Shown piece by piece: positions 53,120 through 62,264 of a stretch of DNA of 64,000 bases (its first letter is position 1; every line of letters begins with the position of its first letter). Under the pieces are notes generated by a model. That model was given only the letters and a program-made list of their open reading frames with translations. It was not told the DNA's origin and searched no databases. The translations under genes and the position numbers were made by a program. This stretch comes from Euryarchaeota archaeon UBA557 (GTDB taxonomy: Archaea; Thermoplasmatota; Poseidoniia; Poseidoniales; Thalassarchaeaceae), in the NCBI GenBank assembly GCA_002503285.1, contig DARI01000002.1:1-64000 (forward strand), in the 5' to 3' direction.

Positions 53120-53230
53120 TTAGGCATAAACTTCCTTAGAGTCTCTATGAGTTTGGATATTCATAAGGATTTCAGCAACATTAATTGAATAAGAGCAGAT
53201 GCGCATTAATAACTCCGACATCTTATCCAT
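53120..53230 (-). CDS. Possible 36-residue peptide
   Basis: ATG to TAA gives MDKMSELLMRICSYSINVAE and on to KEVYA, a plausibly helical, amphipathic peptide. It begins two bases after the stop of another short frame, as in a small operon. No family is recognised and chance is possible. Confidence 0.25.
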   Translation of the reverse strand: MDKMSELLMRICSYSINVAEILMNIQTHRDSKEVYA

Positions 53231-53232
53231 GA

Positions 53233-53328
53233 TCAGTTACCCATTTTTTGAGTAGGCTGACAATATATAGAGCCACCATTTAATTGTATTTTTATGACTT
53301 CAGAGCGATTTGCACTGGCTTTTGACAT
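53233..53328 (-). CDS. Possible 31-residue peptide
   Basis: ATG to TGA gives MSKASANRSEVIKIQLNGGS and a short end with CQPTQKMGN. It has beta-strand-like alternation but no recognised family. It lies divergent to the phosphate permease, followed closely by the 36-residue frame. Confidence 0.22.
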   Translation of the reverse strand: MSKASANRSEVIKIQLNGGSIYCQPTQKMGN

Positions 53329-53442
53329 ATTTGCCTCAATACTAAATTAGATATATACTTGTATATTACTCGCAGTAAAGTGTTTTTATTATTCACTATA
53401 TAGATTCTATAGTATTATAATCAAATACCTAGCATATATTCC

Positions 53443-55569
53443 ATGGAAAACATGGAACCGATAATGACTGTAGTATTGATACTTTCAATTGTAGTTTGCG
53501 GGTATATGGCATGGAATATTGGTGCAAATGATGTTGCGAATGCAATGGGGACATCAGTAGGATCTCGTGCATTGACACTTAGGCAGGCTGTCATCATAGC
53601 CGCTATATTCGAATTTTTAGGTGCATTTTTTGCAGGTGATGCTGTCACTGATACCGTACGTAAAGGAATATTAACTGTTGATTTTGAAACCGTCACTGAT
53701 GAATTTGCAAATGATTTAATGTATGGATTCATATCTGCCATGATGGCTGCAGCGATTTGGTTGACAGTTGCAACTAGATTTGGCCTACCCGTATCTACAA
53801 CTCATTCAATAATAGGCGGGATTGTTGGAATTGGATTAATTCTTGAAGTTCAACATAGCACTTCACTGATAGATTGGGACGTAGTTCAAAAAGTTGTAAT
53901 GTCGTGGGTAGCGAGTCCATTGATGGGAGGAATTTTAGCTTTCATAACATTTTTTATAGTTAGATCATTAATATTAGAATCGAAGGATCCAATTGCAAGG
54001 TCTAGATGGTTGGCACCAATATTGGCATTTCCAACATTTTTCACATTGGGCTTGGCACTTCAATTTAAGGCATTGAAAGGATTCATTTCCAAGGCTGAAA
54101 CAAATGGATGGATTGAAGATAAATATGATTGGTTGCCTGTTAAAGAAAACGGCGTATTTAACCCGTTTGTAGAAAATGCCTGGTTCCCAATTAATTCTCT
54201 AATCGTTTCAGCCATAATCGGCATTATTGCCTCATCAGTATTATGGTTTGTACTTAGAAATTATGAATTTAAAAGTCAGGGAGAGGGTTTTCAAGGAGTG
54301 GAGAAGATATTTGTTTGGTTACAAATAATTACGGCTGCGTATGTTGCATTTGCACATGGAGCAAATGATAGATCAAATGCAATTGGGCCGATGGCGGCAG
54401 TATACGATATTATCTCAAGTGGAGGGGAGCTTTCATCAAAAGTAGATGTACCACTTTGGTTAGTACTTCTTGGTTCAGCAGGTATCGCGATTGGAGTAAT
54501 GACATGGGGCTGGAGAGTTATGGAAACAATAGGCACCAAGATTACAGAAATAACTCCTACTCGGGGATTTGCTGCAGAATTTGGTGCTGCAACGACAATT
54601 CTAATATTTTCGATGCCTTTCCTTGCAGTTCCCGTTTCCACCACGCATACCCTTGTTGGTTCAGTAGTAGGGGTGGGCCTAGCAGGAGGCGCTAAAAATG
54701 TGGATTTTAGAGTATTTGGGAAAATTGCTGCTTCGTGGGTTGCGAGTTTGCCTGCTGCTGCATTTGGCTCCGTCACAATTTATATGGCGATGGGTTCGGA
54801 TCCATTAAAATTAATCGTAGTATTGCCAATTGCATTCATTGCCGTAGGCTATATAATGTGGAAAACCAAGGACGATGAAATCCATATTGAAGATGCATTG
54901 GCCGACGCAGGCGGAAATAAAGATATTATGCCGACTGTTTTTGAATTATTTCATTCCCATGCATTATTAGTAGAAGAGACCGTAGAGCATATGCTTACAG
55001 CCGTAGAAAAGGCAACTAATGGTGAAGATCCATCTAAAGAGATAAATGATACAATTGAATCAGAATTAAGGGCTGATGAATTAAAGAATATTCTTCGTAC
55101 TAAAATTGGAGGAAGTGAATGGAAGTTACTAATTGATAGTGGCGAGTTCATATACATGTTAGGAAGACAGGACAGGATAGCAGATTATGCACAGAATGTT
55201 GCTGAACAACTTTCATTTAGAGAATTATATGATAATGCAGAGGCACGTAAGATGGTATTTGAGATGGCAGAATCAGTAAAAAAGACAGCATCGATATATG
55301 AAGATACAGTTCTTCATCTGAGAAATTTGTCTCTATCAGGACATACCAAAACGGATAAAGAAACATTACGTGATTTTATTCATAAAGTAAACGTGGCAGA
55401 ACATGAAACAGATTTAGTAGAAAGTAGAGCAGCAGGTTTTGTATTCAGGTCAGGAAGTGACGATCCCTTGGCCGCCGTACACATGTACAGGGTCCTTCAA
55501 AGATTAGATGATGTAGCGAATGCTTGTGAGGATGCTGCCAACGCTTTCCTGCCTATTGTCTACAAATAA
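53443..55569 (+). CDS. Phosphate permease (PiT family) fused to a PhoU-like DUF47 domain
   Basis: The 708-residue protein carries inorganic phosphate with sodium or protons. The two inverted PiT repeats have their signatures NIGANDVANAMGT and AHGANDRSNAIGP, with PVSTTHSIIGGIVG and PVSTTHTLVGSVVG. About eleven membrane helices end near residue 475. The final 225 residues are soluble and helical (VFELFHSHALLVEETVEHML, HETDLVESRAAGFVF, MYRVLQRLDDVANACEDAAN), matching the DUF47/PhoU-like accessory protein usually encoded next to pit genes. Here it is in the same chain, which should tie transport to its regulator. Confidence 0.92.
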   Translation: MENMEPIMTVVLILSIVVCGYMAWNIGANDVANAMGTSVGSRALTLRQAVIIAAIFEFLGAFFAGDAVTDTVRKGILTVDFETVTDEFANDLMYGFISAMMAAAIWLTVATRFGLPVSTTHSIIGGIVGIGLILEVQHSTSLIDWDVVQKVVMSWVASPLMGGILAFITFFIVRSLILESKDPIARSRWLAPILAFPTFFTLGLALQFKALKGFISKAETNGWIEDKYDWLPVKENGVFNPFVENAWFPINSLIVSAIIGIIASSVLWFVLRNYEFKSQGEGFQGVEKIFVWLQIITAAYVAFAHGANDRSNAIGPMAAVYDIISSGGELSSKVDVPLWLVLLGSAGIAIGVMTWGWRVMETIGTKITEITPTRGFAAEFGAATTILIFSMPFLAVPVSTTHTLVGSVVGVGLAGGAKNVDFRVFGKIAASWVASLPAAAFGSVTIYMAMGSDPLKLIVVLPIAFIAVGYIMWKTKDDEIHIEDALADAGGNKDIMPTVFELFHSHALLVEETVEHMLTAVEKATNGEDPSKEINDTIESELRADELKNILRTKIGGSEWKLLIDSGEFIYMLGRQDRIADYAQNVAEQLSFRELYDNAEARKMVFEMAESVKKTASIYEDTVLHLRNLSLSGHTKTDKETLRDFIHKVNVAEHETDLVESRAAGFVFRSGSDDPLAAVHMYRVLQRLDDVANACEDAANAFLPIVYK

Positions 55570-55622
55570 ATATTCACATTTCGAGGGAAGTGATTATGAA
55601 GTACTGCTAATCCGGTTAACAT

Positions 55623-55778
55623 ATGGCTACGAGACATCCTGTGGCAGAAGAAAGACTACTTAAGAAGTGGATTTGTATGAATTGTTCAGCTACGCATCGT
55701 GGAAGCAAACCTCGAAGTTGTAGAAAATGCTCCTATAATAAACTAAGACCAAAGGCTGTTGAAAGAAGGTCGACATGA
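55623..55778 (+). CDS. rpl40e: Large-subunit ribosomal protein eL40
   Basis: The reading gives 51 residues: MATRHPVAEERLLKKWICMN, then a zinc site made by CMNC and CRKC with NKLRPKAVERR at the end. This is archaeal eL40, made without the ubiquitin fusion of eukaryotes. It lies 53 bases after the phosphate permease, on the same strand, and is followed directly by the exporter gene. Confidence 0.93.
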   Translation: MATRHPVAEERLLKKWICMNCSATHRGSKPRSCRKCSYNKLRPKAVERRST

Positions 55779-55779
55779 T

Positions 55780-56397
55780 TTGTCATTAGAGTCTGTTTGG
55801 CTCGAAGGTTTCGCAATAAGCATAACTTTGATATTTGCATTGGGCCCACAAAATGTATTTGTTTTAAGACAAGGTTTGATGAAAAATCATGTTTTTATAT
55901 CTTGCCTAGTTTGTGCATTTTCTGATGCATTATTAATTGCTGCTGGAGTCCTAGGAGTAGGTGCATTCATTTCTGAAATTGAAGAGATTCAAATATGGAT
56001 TTCGATATTTGCGTGTTTATTTCTAACAACATATGGAGTAATGAGATTAAATTCAGCATTAAATCCAGTAGGAATGGAAGTAAATTTAGAGGAAACAAAA
56101 AGTGTTAAGACGACCATAATGGCAGGTTTAGCATTCACATACCTTAATCCGCATGTATATGTAGATACTTTACTCCTAATAGGAGGTGCTTCGAGCAGGT
56201 ATGTAGGGGATGAGCAACTTTTCTTTGGATTAGGTGCCGCAAGTGCATCATTCATTTTCTTCTTTTCGTTAGGTTATGGTGCTAAACTTATGTCTCCAAT
56301 ATTAAATAATGCAAAATCATGGAGAATTATAGATCTCATTATTGCAGCAATCATGTTTAGTATTGCTGGGTTCATAATTTCACCATATTTATTTTAA
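55780..56397 (+). CDS. LysE/ArgO-type amino-acid exporter
   Basis: The product (205 residues) has six membrane segments and the LysE family signature ALGPQNVFVLRQGL near the N-terminus, with SDALLIAAGVLGVG and LAFTYLNPHVYVDTLLLIGG further on, as in lysine/arginine exporters. The frame is open from a TTG at 55759 inside eL40; a TTG at 55780 just after the eL40 stop is preferred because it gives the usual short N-terminus. No ATG is available in this part. It may be translated together with eL40. Confidence 0.83.
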   Translation: MSLESVWLEGFAISITLIFALGPQNVFVLRQGLMKNHVFISCLVCAFSDALLIAAGVLGVGAFISEIEEIQIWISIFACLFLTTYGVMRLNSALNPVGMEVNLEETKSVKTTIMAGLAFTYLNPHVYVDTLLLIGGASSRYVGDEQLFFGLGAASASFIFFFSLGYGAKLMSPILNNAKSWRIIDLIIAAIMFSIAGFIISPYLF

Positions 56398-57522
56398 TTG
56401 TAAAATCTTTTTTAATGAATTTATAAAATAAAATATCTGATCTGGAGTATTATCCATATGGGGGGATATACGTATATATCCTGAGCGGCTAGTGACTAAA
56501 ATGCCATAATCTTCTTGTAGGTTTCGAACAACTTCTTTTGAGTCAAAATCATCAGGAATTTGAATACATATAATCCCACTTCTCTCCAAATCATTCAAAG
56601 GAGAAATGATAGTTAAATGACTTTTATTACACTCGTTAATTATTATATCTGTTAATTTTATACTATTTTGCCAAACATTATTAATTCCCATTTGATTTAT
56701 TTGATCAATAGATTTGGCCAGGCCTAAAGCGGCTCCAAAATTAATAGTTGAAAATTCAAAACGACTTGCATCTGAAGGTAATTCAAATCTTTTTGCTTGC
56801 ATATCCCACATATCATTATGACTTCTAAAACCCAATAATCCGGGCATCAAAGATGAGTGCAACTTTGGATTAATATATGCAACAGCAGCTCCAAAAGTAC
56901 CCCTCATCCATTTATATCCTGATGATACAATAAAATCTAATTCTGACTCATGGACATCTATGGGGAATACCCCCATGGATTGAGTTGCATCAATTACTAT
57001 TAGAGCACCCGCATCATGTGCTGCATTGGCAAATAAATTCAAATCATAACGCTGACCAGAAGAGTATTCTACATGAGATAATGTTAGTATAGATGTATTT
57101 TTATCTATTAATTTTAGTATATCATTTGGGTTAGTATAATTATTTTCGTCATAGGGGGCTAACCTTATTTCTGAATCAAATTCCATCGAGACCCTGGTCC
57201 ATGGATACACAGTTGAGGGGAAAGATGCTTGCGTAGATACAATATTACAGCCATTTTTAGGTGCTAAGGCCCATGCTATAGAACAAATTAATTCAGTAGC
57301 ACTTGAACCTACACAGATATCACTTATTTCACAATTTAACAAACTTGCTGCAGATTTTCGTAGAGGCATCATGGCATTTTTTTCTGAATTTGCATCAAAT
57401 TCTCCAGCACCGCAACTGGCTAATGAATTAGCCCATTCTAGATTTTCTTTATGTGCTACTTCGGCAGTTGTTGCTATATTGGCATAAGATAAATTAACCC
57501 ATTTATTTTTTTTTTCATTCAA
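56389..57522 (-). CDS. Class V PLP aminotransferase-like enzyme (cysteine desulfurase fold)
   Basis: The 377-residue protein has the class V pattern: VGSSATELICSIAWALAP, LSHVEYSSGQRYDL, IVIDATQSMGVFPIDV, and the PLP-lysine segment DFIVSSGYKWMRGTFGAAVAY. Such proteins include cysteine desulfurases, kynureninases and isopenicillin epimerase-like enzymes; the absence of an obvious catalytic Cys loop argues against desulfurase activity. It overlaps the convergent exporter gene by nine bases. Confidence 0.83.
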   Translation of the reverse strand: MNEKKNKWVNLSYANIATTAEVAHKENLEWANSLASCGAGEFDANSEKNAMMPLRKSAASLLNCEISDICVGSSATELICSIAWALAPKNGCNIVSTQASFPSTVYPWTRVSMEFDSEIRLAPYDENNYTNPNDILKLIDKNTSILTLSHVEYSSGQRYDLNLFANAAHDAGALIVIDATQSMGVFPIDVHESELDFIVSSGYKWMRGTFGAAVAYINPKLHSSLMPGLLGFRSHNDMWDMQAKRFELPSDASRFEFSTINFGAALGLAKSIDQINQMGINNVWQNSIKLTDIIINECNKSHLTIISPLNDLERSGIICIQIPDDFDSKEVVRNLQEDYGILVTSRSGYIRISPHMDNTPDQIFYFINSLKKILQLK

Positions 57523-57584
57523 TCAAATTCCTCAATATCATGACTCATATAAGGCCATTTATTAATGATTTTGTAATTATAAGT

Positions 57585-57854
57585 TTATCTTACTTCTGTA
57601 AGTAATGTTTCCAAAGCGGTTTGTATTTGAAGGCAAAGTGGGCCATAGTGACCAGGGAGATTTGGATCATTAAAAATATCATCTAAAGTTGATGCCGTCA
57701 TGCCAAGGCGGATGTCCATGTCTTTATTCTTATTCAAAAGCCATTTGTCAACGGCATCTTTTGCTGCTGATCGAATATTACGAGGGACTTGAGTATCATC
57801 TAATTGTCCTAGTACTTGAGCGATTTGTTGAATACGTGTCTCGAGGTCTGACAT
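57585..57854 (-). CDS. UPF0147 family protein
   Basis: The 89-residue helical protein matches the archaeal UPF0147 family by VPRNIRSAAKDAVDKWL and STLDDIFNDPNLPGHYGPL. Its role is not known. The ATG at 57854 follows GAGATGATT; a longer reading from GTG at 57929 would overlap the upstream asparaginase gene and is disfavoured. It is probably in one transcript with the asparaginase and MFS genes. Confidence 0.82.
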   Translation of the reverse strand: MSDLETRIQQIAQVLGQLDDTQVPRNIRSAAKDAVDKWLLNKNKDMDIRLGMTASTLDDIFNDPNLPGHYGPLCLQIQTALETLLTEVR

Positions 57855-57918
57855 ACAATCATCTCTGAGGCCGGCGACTAGAGATGTATCCTTAAGCGCA
57901 TCCCTTTTTCTTGCACCA

Positions 57919-58713
57919 CTAACTACCAATCCAAGAGGACCATGGCATATCAGTATTGGCCACCCCTATTCCAACTCCTTCAAATTCTAGTGCAATTAAA
58001 CCCACAGATTTAGAATTATCAATTAATTCAACTAATCCCCAATTCATGCCTTCAAATAAAGATAAGTTAGAATTACTAATTTTTTCTGATACCCTATAGC
58101 TTAGAAGTTTCTTAGTTATTTCTTCACCATTACCAGTTGCTGCGACAGAAATACCTTTTTCAGTCCAAAATCCTGACCCGGGCAAAGGTACATCTCCAAC
58201 TCTCCCCGGTGGCCGATATGAGCATCCGCCAGTACTTGTTGCACACGCGAATAGACCATTTTTATCTCTCGCTATCACTCCAACTGTATCTCCCATTCCT
58301 TCAACGGGTTCTCTACCTTCAACTGGCGAGTTGATAAAACCTCTTTCATCAGCCCATTTCCTAGCTCCATCTCCAGTAAGTCCATTTATTTCTTCATCTA
58401 AAAGTGCCTTAGCTACTCTTATCGGATTAGGAGTATTTTCAATGGCTATTATAAATCCAATTCTACCATCACACGTCTGAATTGATGCATCAAGCATTAC
58501 AGAACCATCAGTTCTGAATACACCTCCTGTACCAGCATTAAAAACTGGATCATTTTCTAAAATTACACACGCCTCCACCACAGCATCTATTGCCGAGCCC
58601 CCTGATTTTAATATTGTTGAAGCTTTTTTCACCGCTATATCGAGATTAGTTTTTCTTTCGGGCCCAGGACCGGCCCCCCCGTGAGCAATAACAGCTGGTA
58701 TATGCATACTCAA
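57919..58713 (-). CDS. Isoaspartyl peptidase/L-asparaginase (Ntn hydrolase)
   Basis: The 264-residue precursor belongs to the plant-type asparaginase family, which cuts itself to expose a catalytic Thr. Visible are AVIAHGGAGPGP, NDPVFNAGTGGVF, LDASIQTCDGRIG, the cleavage site GMGDTVGVIARD with the Thr nucleophile, and the substrate-binding RPPGRVGDVPLPGSGFW. It degrades isoaspartyl peptides or asparagine. Its start overlaps the MFS gene stop by four bases. Confidence 0.92.
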   Translation of the reverse strand: MSMHIPAVIAHGGAGPGPERKTNLDIAVKKASTILKSGGSAIDAVVEACVILENDPVFNAGTGGVFRTDGSVMLDASIQTCDGRIGFIIAIENTPNPIRVAKALLDEEINGLTGDGARKWADERGFINSPVEGREPVEGMGDTVGVIARDKNGLFACATSTGGCSYRPPGRVGDVPLPGSGFWTEKGISVAATGNGEEITKKLLSYRVSEKISNSNLSLFEGMNWGLVELIDNSKSVGLIALEFEGVGIGVANTDMPWSSWIGS

Positions 58714-60047
58714 CCATCATCTGTATAGGTTTTTGATAGTTCTGAAATATTTGTTAGCCTTAATTGTAAAAGTGTAGCTATTATGAATATAAAACCAGCG
58801 ACTCTGAACGACGTATGGTATGTCCAAAAACCTGATCCCTCTACTGTCAATGACCAAATATATCCTGCTAAGAGTGGTCCAAATATCCTAGCTAATGCCC
58901 CATATCCTTCTTGTGCTCCCATTACCATTCCTAGTTCATGCCCTTGTTTTGAAGATTCGAAAGTTAGTAATGAAGATTGAGTAGGTGAAAACAAACCATT
59001 GCCGATTGATATTAATGCAGATGATATAAATATCATCCAACTCAATTCACTTGGGACATATGGAATGCTGGCAATTCCCAAACCACAGATAATAGTCCCA
59101 AAAATCATCATTTTCCTCATGTCAAATATTTTTGTTAATTTGCCAATTAAACCTCCTTGAATTATTACGCCCATTAGTCCTATAAAAGCAAATACCCATC
59201 CATTTTGCATTGCATCAAAACCTAATCCGCCTTCTGATGGACTCATTGCGGTGAATAAGATAAAGATGCCATGCATCATACTAAATCCAAAAAAGAACAA
59301 GAAATTAGTAAATATTAATGTCGATATAACTGGAATCTTTACTACTTTTATTATATCGGTAAATGTCCCGCTTAAACGATACAGTAATGATCTAGAATCT
59401 GATATTCTTTTTTCTTTTGGTAGGCTTTCTGGCAGCATTTTTAATGCCAATAAGAAAGAGATTGAAGATAAAAGACTTGAAAGAAGACAGGGTAAGAGGT
59501 AGGGAAATTTAATCCAAAAATCATTATCAAATGGGCCACCAATGCCTGATGCTGGATTTGATAATAGGCCACCAACAAATGGCCCTATCATAAATCCGAG
59601 CCCAAATGCTGCACCAATTGCTCCCATTCTACTGGCCACCATATTTGGTTCACTAATATCTCCAATATATGCCCTTGCAACTGCTATATTTCCATTACCG
59701 GCTCCAGCAAGAAAACGGGCTAAAAGTGCCATAAATAAACTTCCTGATAATCCAAATACTGTGAAGAAAATAGTATTCATCAATAATCCAAATAGCAAAA
59801 TAGGCCTTCTACCTATCCTATCACTTATTGAACCCAATATTGGAGTAAATAAAAACTGTGCAAATGAATAAATTGATATTATTATTCCAACCCAAATATC
59901 ACGATTACCGACATCATTTATTCCATCAGATATAGCTAAATCCTGAACAAAGTATGTCAAAAAAGGAATTACTATAGTAAACCCAATCATATCTACAAAT
60001 ACGACAAGAAATAAAATACTCATTGGAGAGCGTGACACCTGTCCCAT
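58710..60047 (-). CDS. Major facilitator superfamily exporter (TetA-like)
   Basis: The 445-residue protein has twelve membrane segments. Motif A is seen as GSISDRIGRRPILLFGLL, with ARFLAGAGNGNIAVARAYIGD and MGAIGAAFGLGFMIGPFVGGLL, which place it with drug:proton antiporters of the TetA type. The substrate is unknown, and resistance should not be inferred. It overlaps the asparaginase gene downstream. Confidence 0.88.
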   Translation of the reverse strand: MGQVSRSPMSILFLVVFVDMIGFTIVIPFLTYFVQDLAISDGINDVGNRDIWVGIIISIYSFAQFLFTPILGSISDRIGRRPILLFGLLMNTIFFTVFGLSGSLFMALLARFLAGAGNGNIAVARAYIGDISEPNMVASRMGAIGAAFGLGFMIGPFVGGLLSNPASGIGGPFDNDFWIKFPYLLPCLLSSLLSSISFLLALKMLPESLPKEKRISDSRSLLYRLSGTFTDIIKVVKIPVISTLIFTNFLFFFGFSMMHGIFILFTAMSPSEGGLGFDAMQNGWVFAFIGLMGVIIQGGLIGKLTKIFDMRKMMIFGTIICGLGIASIPYVPSELSWMIFISSALISIGNGLFSPTQSSLLTFESSKQGHELGMVMGAQEGYGALARIFGPLLAGYIWSLTVEGSGFWTYHTSFRVAGFIFIIATLLQLRLTNISELSKTYTDDG

Positions 60048-60100
60048 ATATGTCTAAAGAGATAGGTTATTTGCTTATCAATATAGATAGTAAATATTAC

Positions 60101-62152
60101 TTATGTAGAAGGTTGAGTTTCCTTACCTGTCGAAATGGTGTCAACAACGTTAGCCAATCTTTCAACTAGACTTATTTTCTCTTCAGAACCAACAAGTGCA
60201 TTTTGTAAAACCTCATCTAATGAGTCTACAGGAATAATCTGAATTTGCCTTTCCCATTTTTCATCTATTAGAACATCTTGTAAGTTTGACCTTGGAATTA
60301 TTATCCTATTGATTCCAGATTTGGCTGCTGCCTCAATTTTTGCCGTAACGCCACCAATAGGAAGAACTTCGCCCCTAACAGAAAGTGAACCTGTCATTGC
60401 TAGATTTTGATCTATTGGAATTCCTTCAAATGCACTTATTATTGCCGTTGCCATTGTTATAGAGGCGCTATCTCCATCAACATTATGAGTTCCTGGAAAT
60501 TGTACATGTATATCATAATCTTTGATATCTTTGCCAGTTAGTTTTTTTACTACGGCAGTAATATTTACTACACTTTCCTTAGCAAGATCAGATAATCCTC
60601 CTGTTGCTATTACATGACCGGATCTACCTTGAGTTGGGGTAACCATTGCCTCTACAGGTAACACTATGCCGGAATAATCCGAAAGACCGCTATCAGCACC
60701 TAAAACAGCTAAGCCATTTACCCTACCTATTCTGTTGCCCGTATTGACAAGCATCGAATAATCAGCTTGCCTTTCGATATATCTGTCTGCAACCTGCTGT
60801 TCCAATGGTTTTGCAATCATTCTCGCTCTGATGACATGTTCTGATCGAGTTAATGGTGCATCTTCTTCCGCAGCTAGATCTCCTGCGATTCTAACCAATC
60901 CGCCTAGTTCACGAAGACGGAGAGAAAGTTTGCCTCTCCTGCCACTTCTTCTTTGTGCTTCCTTTAAGATTAATGAAGTGGAATCTCGATCAAAGTGCGG
61001 TATATCTTTGCCTGAAGATTTGGATTGTTCATTTGTTACTTCTTGAGCTATAAAACGAATTAATCTACGTCGATTTCGTGCAGTATCTCTCATATCTGTA
61101 TTGACGTAAACCTCATATCCATAACCCCTTATCCTACTTCTTAATGCAGGATGCATTTGTTTGATACCATCTAAATTTCCTGCAGCTATTAGAATGAAAT
61201 CACTAGGAACAGGTTCGGATTTAGTTAGAGCCCCTGATGATCTTTCAGAACGCCCACTGATTGCTAATTTTCTTTCCTGCATTGCTACCAGTAGAGCTTG
61301 TTGTTCTTCCATCCTCAACATTCGAATTTCATCAATGTATAAAACACCTTTATTGGCCCTATGAACGGCACCAGGTTCAACCCTTTCGTGAGCAGGAGTA
61401 GCTAGATCCGCCCCAGATTGAAATGGATCGTGCCTGACATCGCCCAGCAAAGCCCCAGCCAATGTTCCAGTAGCATCGATAAATGGGGGAGGTTCAGTTA
61501 AATCATGTTTTATTAATAACTTTGGTATATTAGATTCATCACCGGAAGTCAGTCTAGTTCTAAGGAAAAAATAACCAAATATTAATAAAAACGATCCAAA
61601 AATGAATGTTAAGATTTCGCCCGTACTTATTGTTGCTAACAAAAGTGCCGCACCGACTACGAGTACAATGAATAATAAGGTACGGTTTGTTTTTTCTCTT
61701 TGGATTTTTATATGCGCTTTTCTTTCTGACAATATTGTCGAGCCCCTTCCGGCTGGGACTGTTCGAACTTTTGGTTCATTTTCATCATCTACATTCCTGT
61801 AAACTAAAATATCTTCTAAGTGTTCTTTAGGGAGAAATTCCGTCATAGATCTAGCTAGCATAGATTTACCTGTTCCTGGCTCGCCAACCATAATTACGTG
61901 CCTACGTTGTTCTGCAGCCTTCCGAATCACAATTGATGCTGCTTCCTGGCCAATTACTCTATCGACTAATTTTGTAGGTATTGGAACATCTTGAGTAGAT
62001 TCCATTTTAATATCTTTAATCCATTCTTCAACAGGAATGTCGCATATTTCATCCGTGTCTTCGGCAGCACCGAATGCTGCACCATCTGACCATGAATCTA
62101 GTGGATCAGGTGCGGAGTCTAAATCATCAGAGGCTTCATTTTCTTCAACCAT
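60101..62152 (-). CDS. lonB: Archaeal LonB protease, membrane-anchored
   Basis: The 683-residue ATP-dependent protease has Walker A VGEPGTGKSMLAR, two membrane helices inserted in the ATPase domain (LLFIVLVVGAALLLA and ILTFIFGSFLLIFGYFF), Walker B KGVLYIDEIRML, and the proteolytic domain with catalytic Ser in DGDSASITMATAI and Lys in TAKIEAAAKSGINRI. It breaks down unfolded and regulatory proteins at the inner face of the membrane. The N-terminal 30 residues are acidic. Length is typical of archaeal LonB. Confidence 0.96.
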   Translation of the reverse strand: MVEENEASDDLDSAPDPLDSWSDGAAFGAAEDTDEICDIPVEEWIKDIKMESTQDVPIPTKLVDRVIGQEAASIVIRKAAEQRRHVIMVGEPGTGKSMLARSMTEFLPKEHLEDILVYRNVDDENEPKVRTVPAGRGSTILSERKAHIKIQREKTNRTLLFIVLVVGAALLLATISTGEILTFIFGSFLLIFGYFFLRTRLTSGDESNIPKLLIKHDLTEPPPFIDATGTLAGALLGDVRHDPFQSGADLATPAHERVEPGAVHRANKGVLYIDEIRMLRMEEQQALLVAMQERKLAISGRSERSSGALTKSEPVPSDFILIAAGNLDGIKQMHPALRSRIRGYGYEVYVNTDMRDTARNRRRLIRFIAQEVTNEQSKSSGKDIPHFDRDSTSLILKEAQRRSGRRGKLSLRLRELGGLVRIAGDLAAEEDAPLTRSEHVIRARMIAKPLEQQVADRYIERQADYSMLVNTGNRIGRVNGLAVLGADSGLSDYSGIVLPVEAMVTPTQGRSGHVIATGGLSDLAKESVVNITAVVKKLTGKDIKDYDIHVQFPGTHNVDGDSASITMATAIISAFEGIPIDQNLAMTGSLSVRGEVLPIGGVTAKIEAAAKSGINRIIIPRSNLQDVLIDEKWERQIQIIPVDSLDEVLQNALVGSEEKISLVERLANVVDTISTGKETQPST

Positions 62153-62264
62153 TAACTCCCACCTTGACCATTCGTGTACGTAGTACCTTCTTGAAGTTGT
62201 GTAAATATAATCAGAAACTATGGAACCATAAATAAAGTGATAATAAATTATCTCTTTTGGAAAT

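Larger units (their letters stand above)
52977..53442. other. Intergenic region between the kinase pair and the phosphate permease
   Basis: About 470 AT-rich bases. Near the permease start are TATA-like runs (CTATATAG near 53397 and TATAGTATTATAA near 53411) that suit its promoter. On the minus strand are two short frames, 53233-53328 and 53120-53230, listed separately. No RNA gene was recognised. Confidence 0.5.

Noticed and set aside
56389..57522. Cysteine desulfurase assignment
   Set aside because: The fold and PLP lysine fit class V, but no clear catalytic cysteine loop was seen and no Fe-S assembly genes are adjacent.
58710..60047. Tetracycline resistance gene
   Set aside because: The MFS protein is TetA-like in motif A only; the substrate cannot be assigned and antibiotic resistance is not implied.
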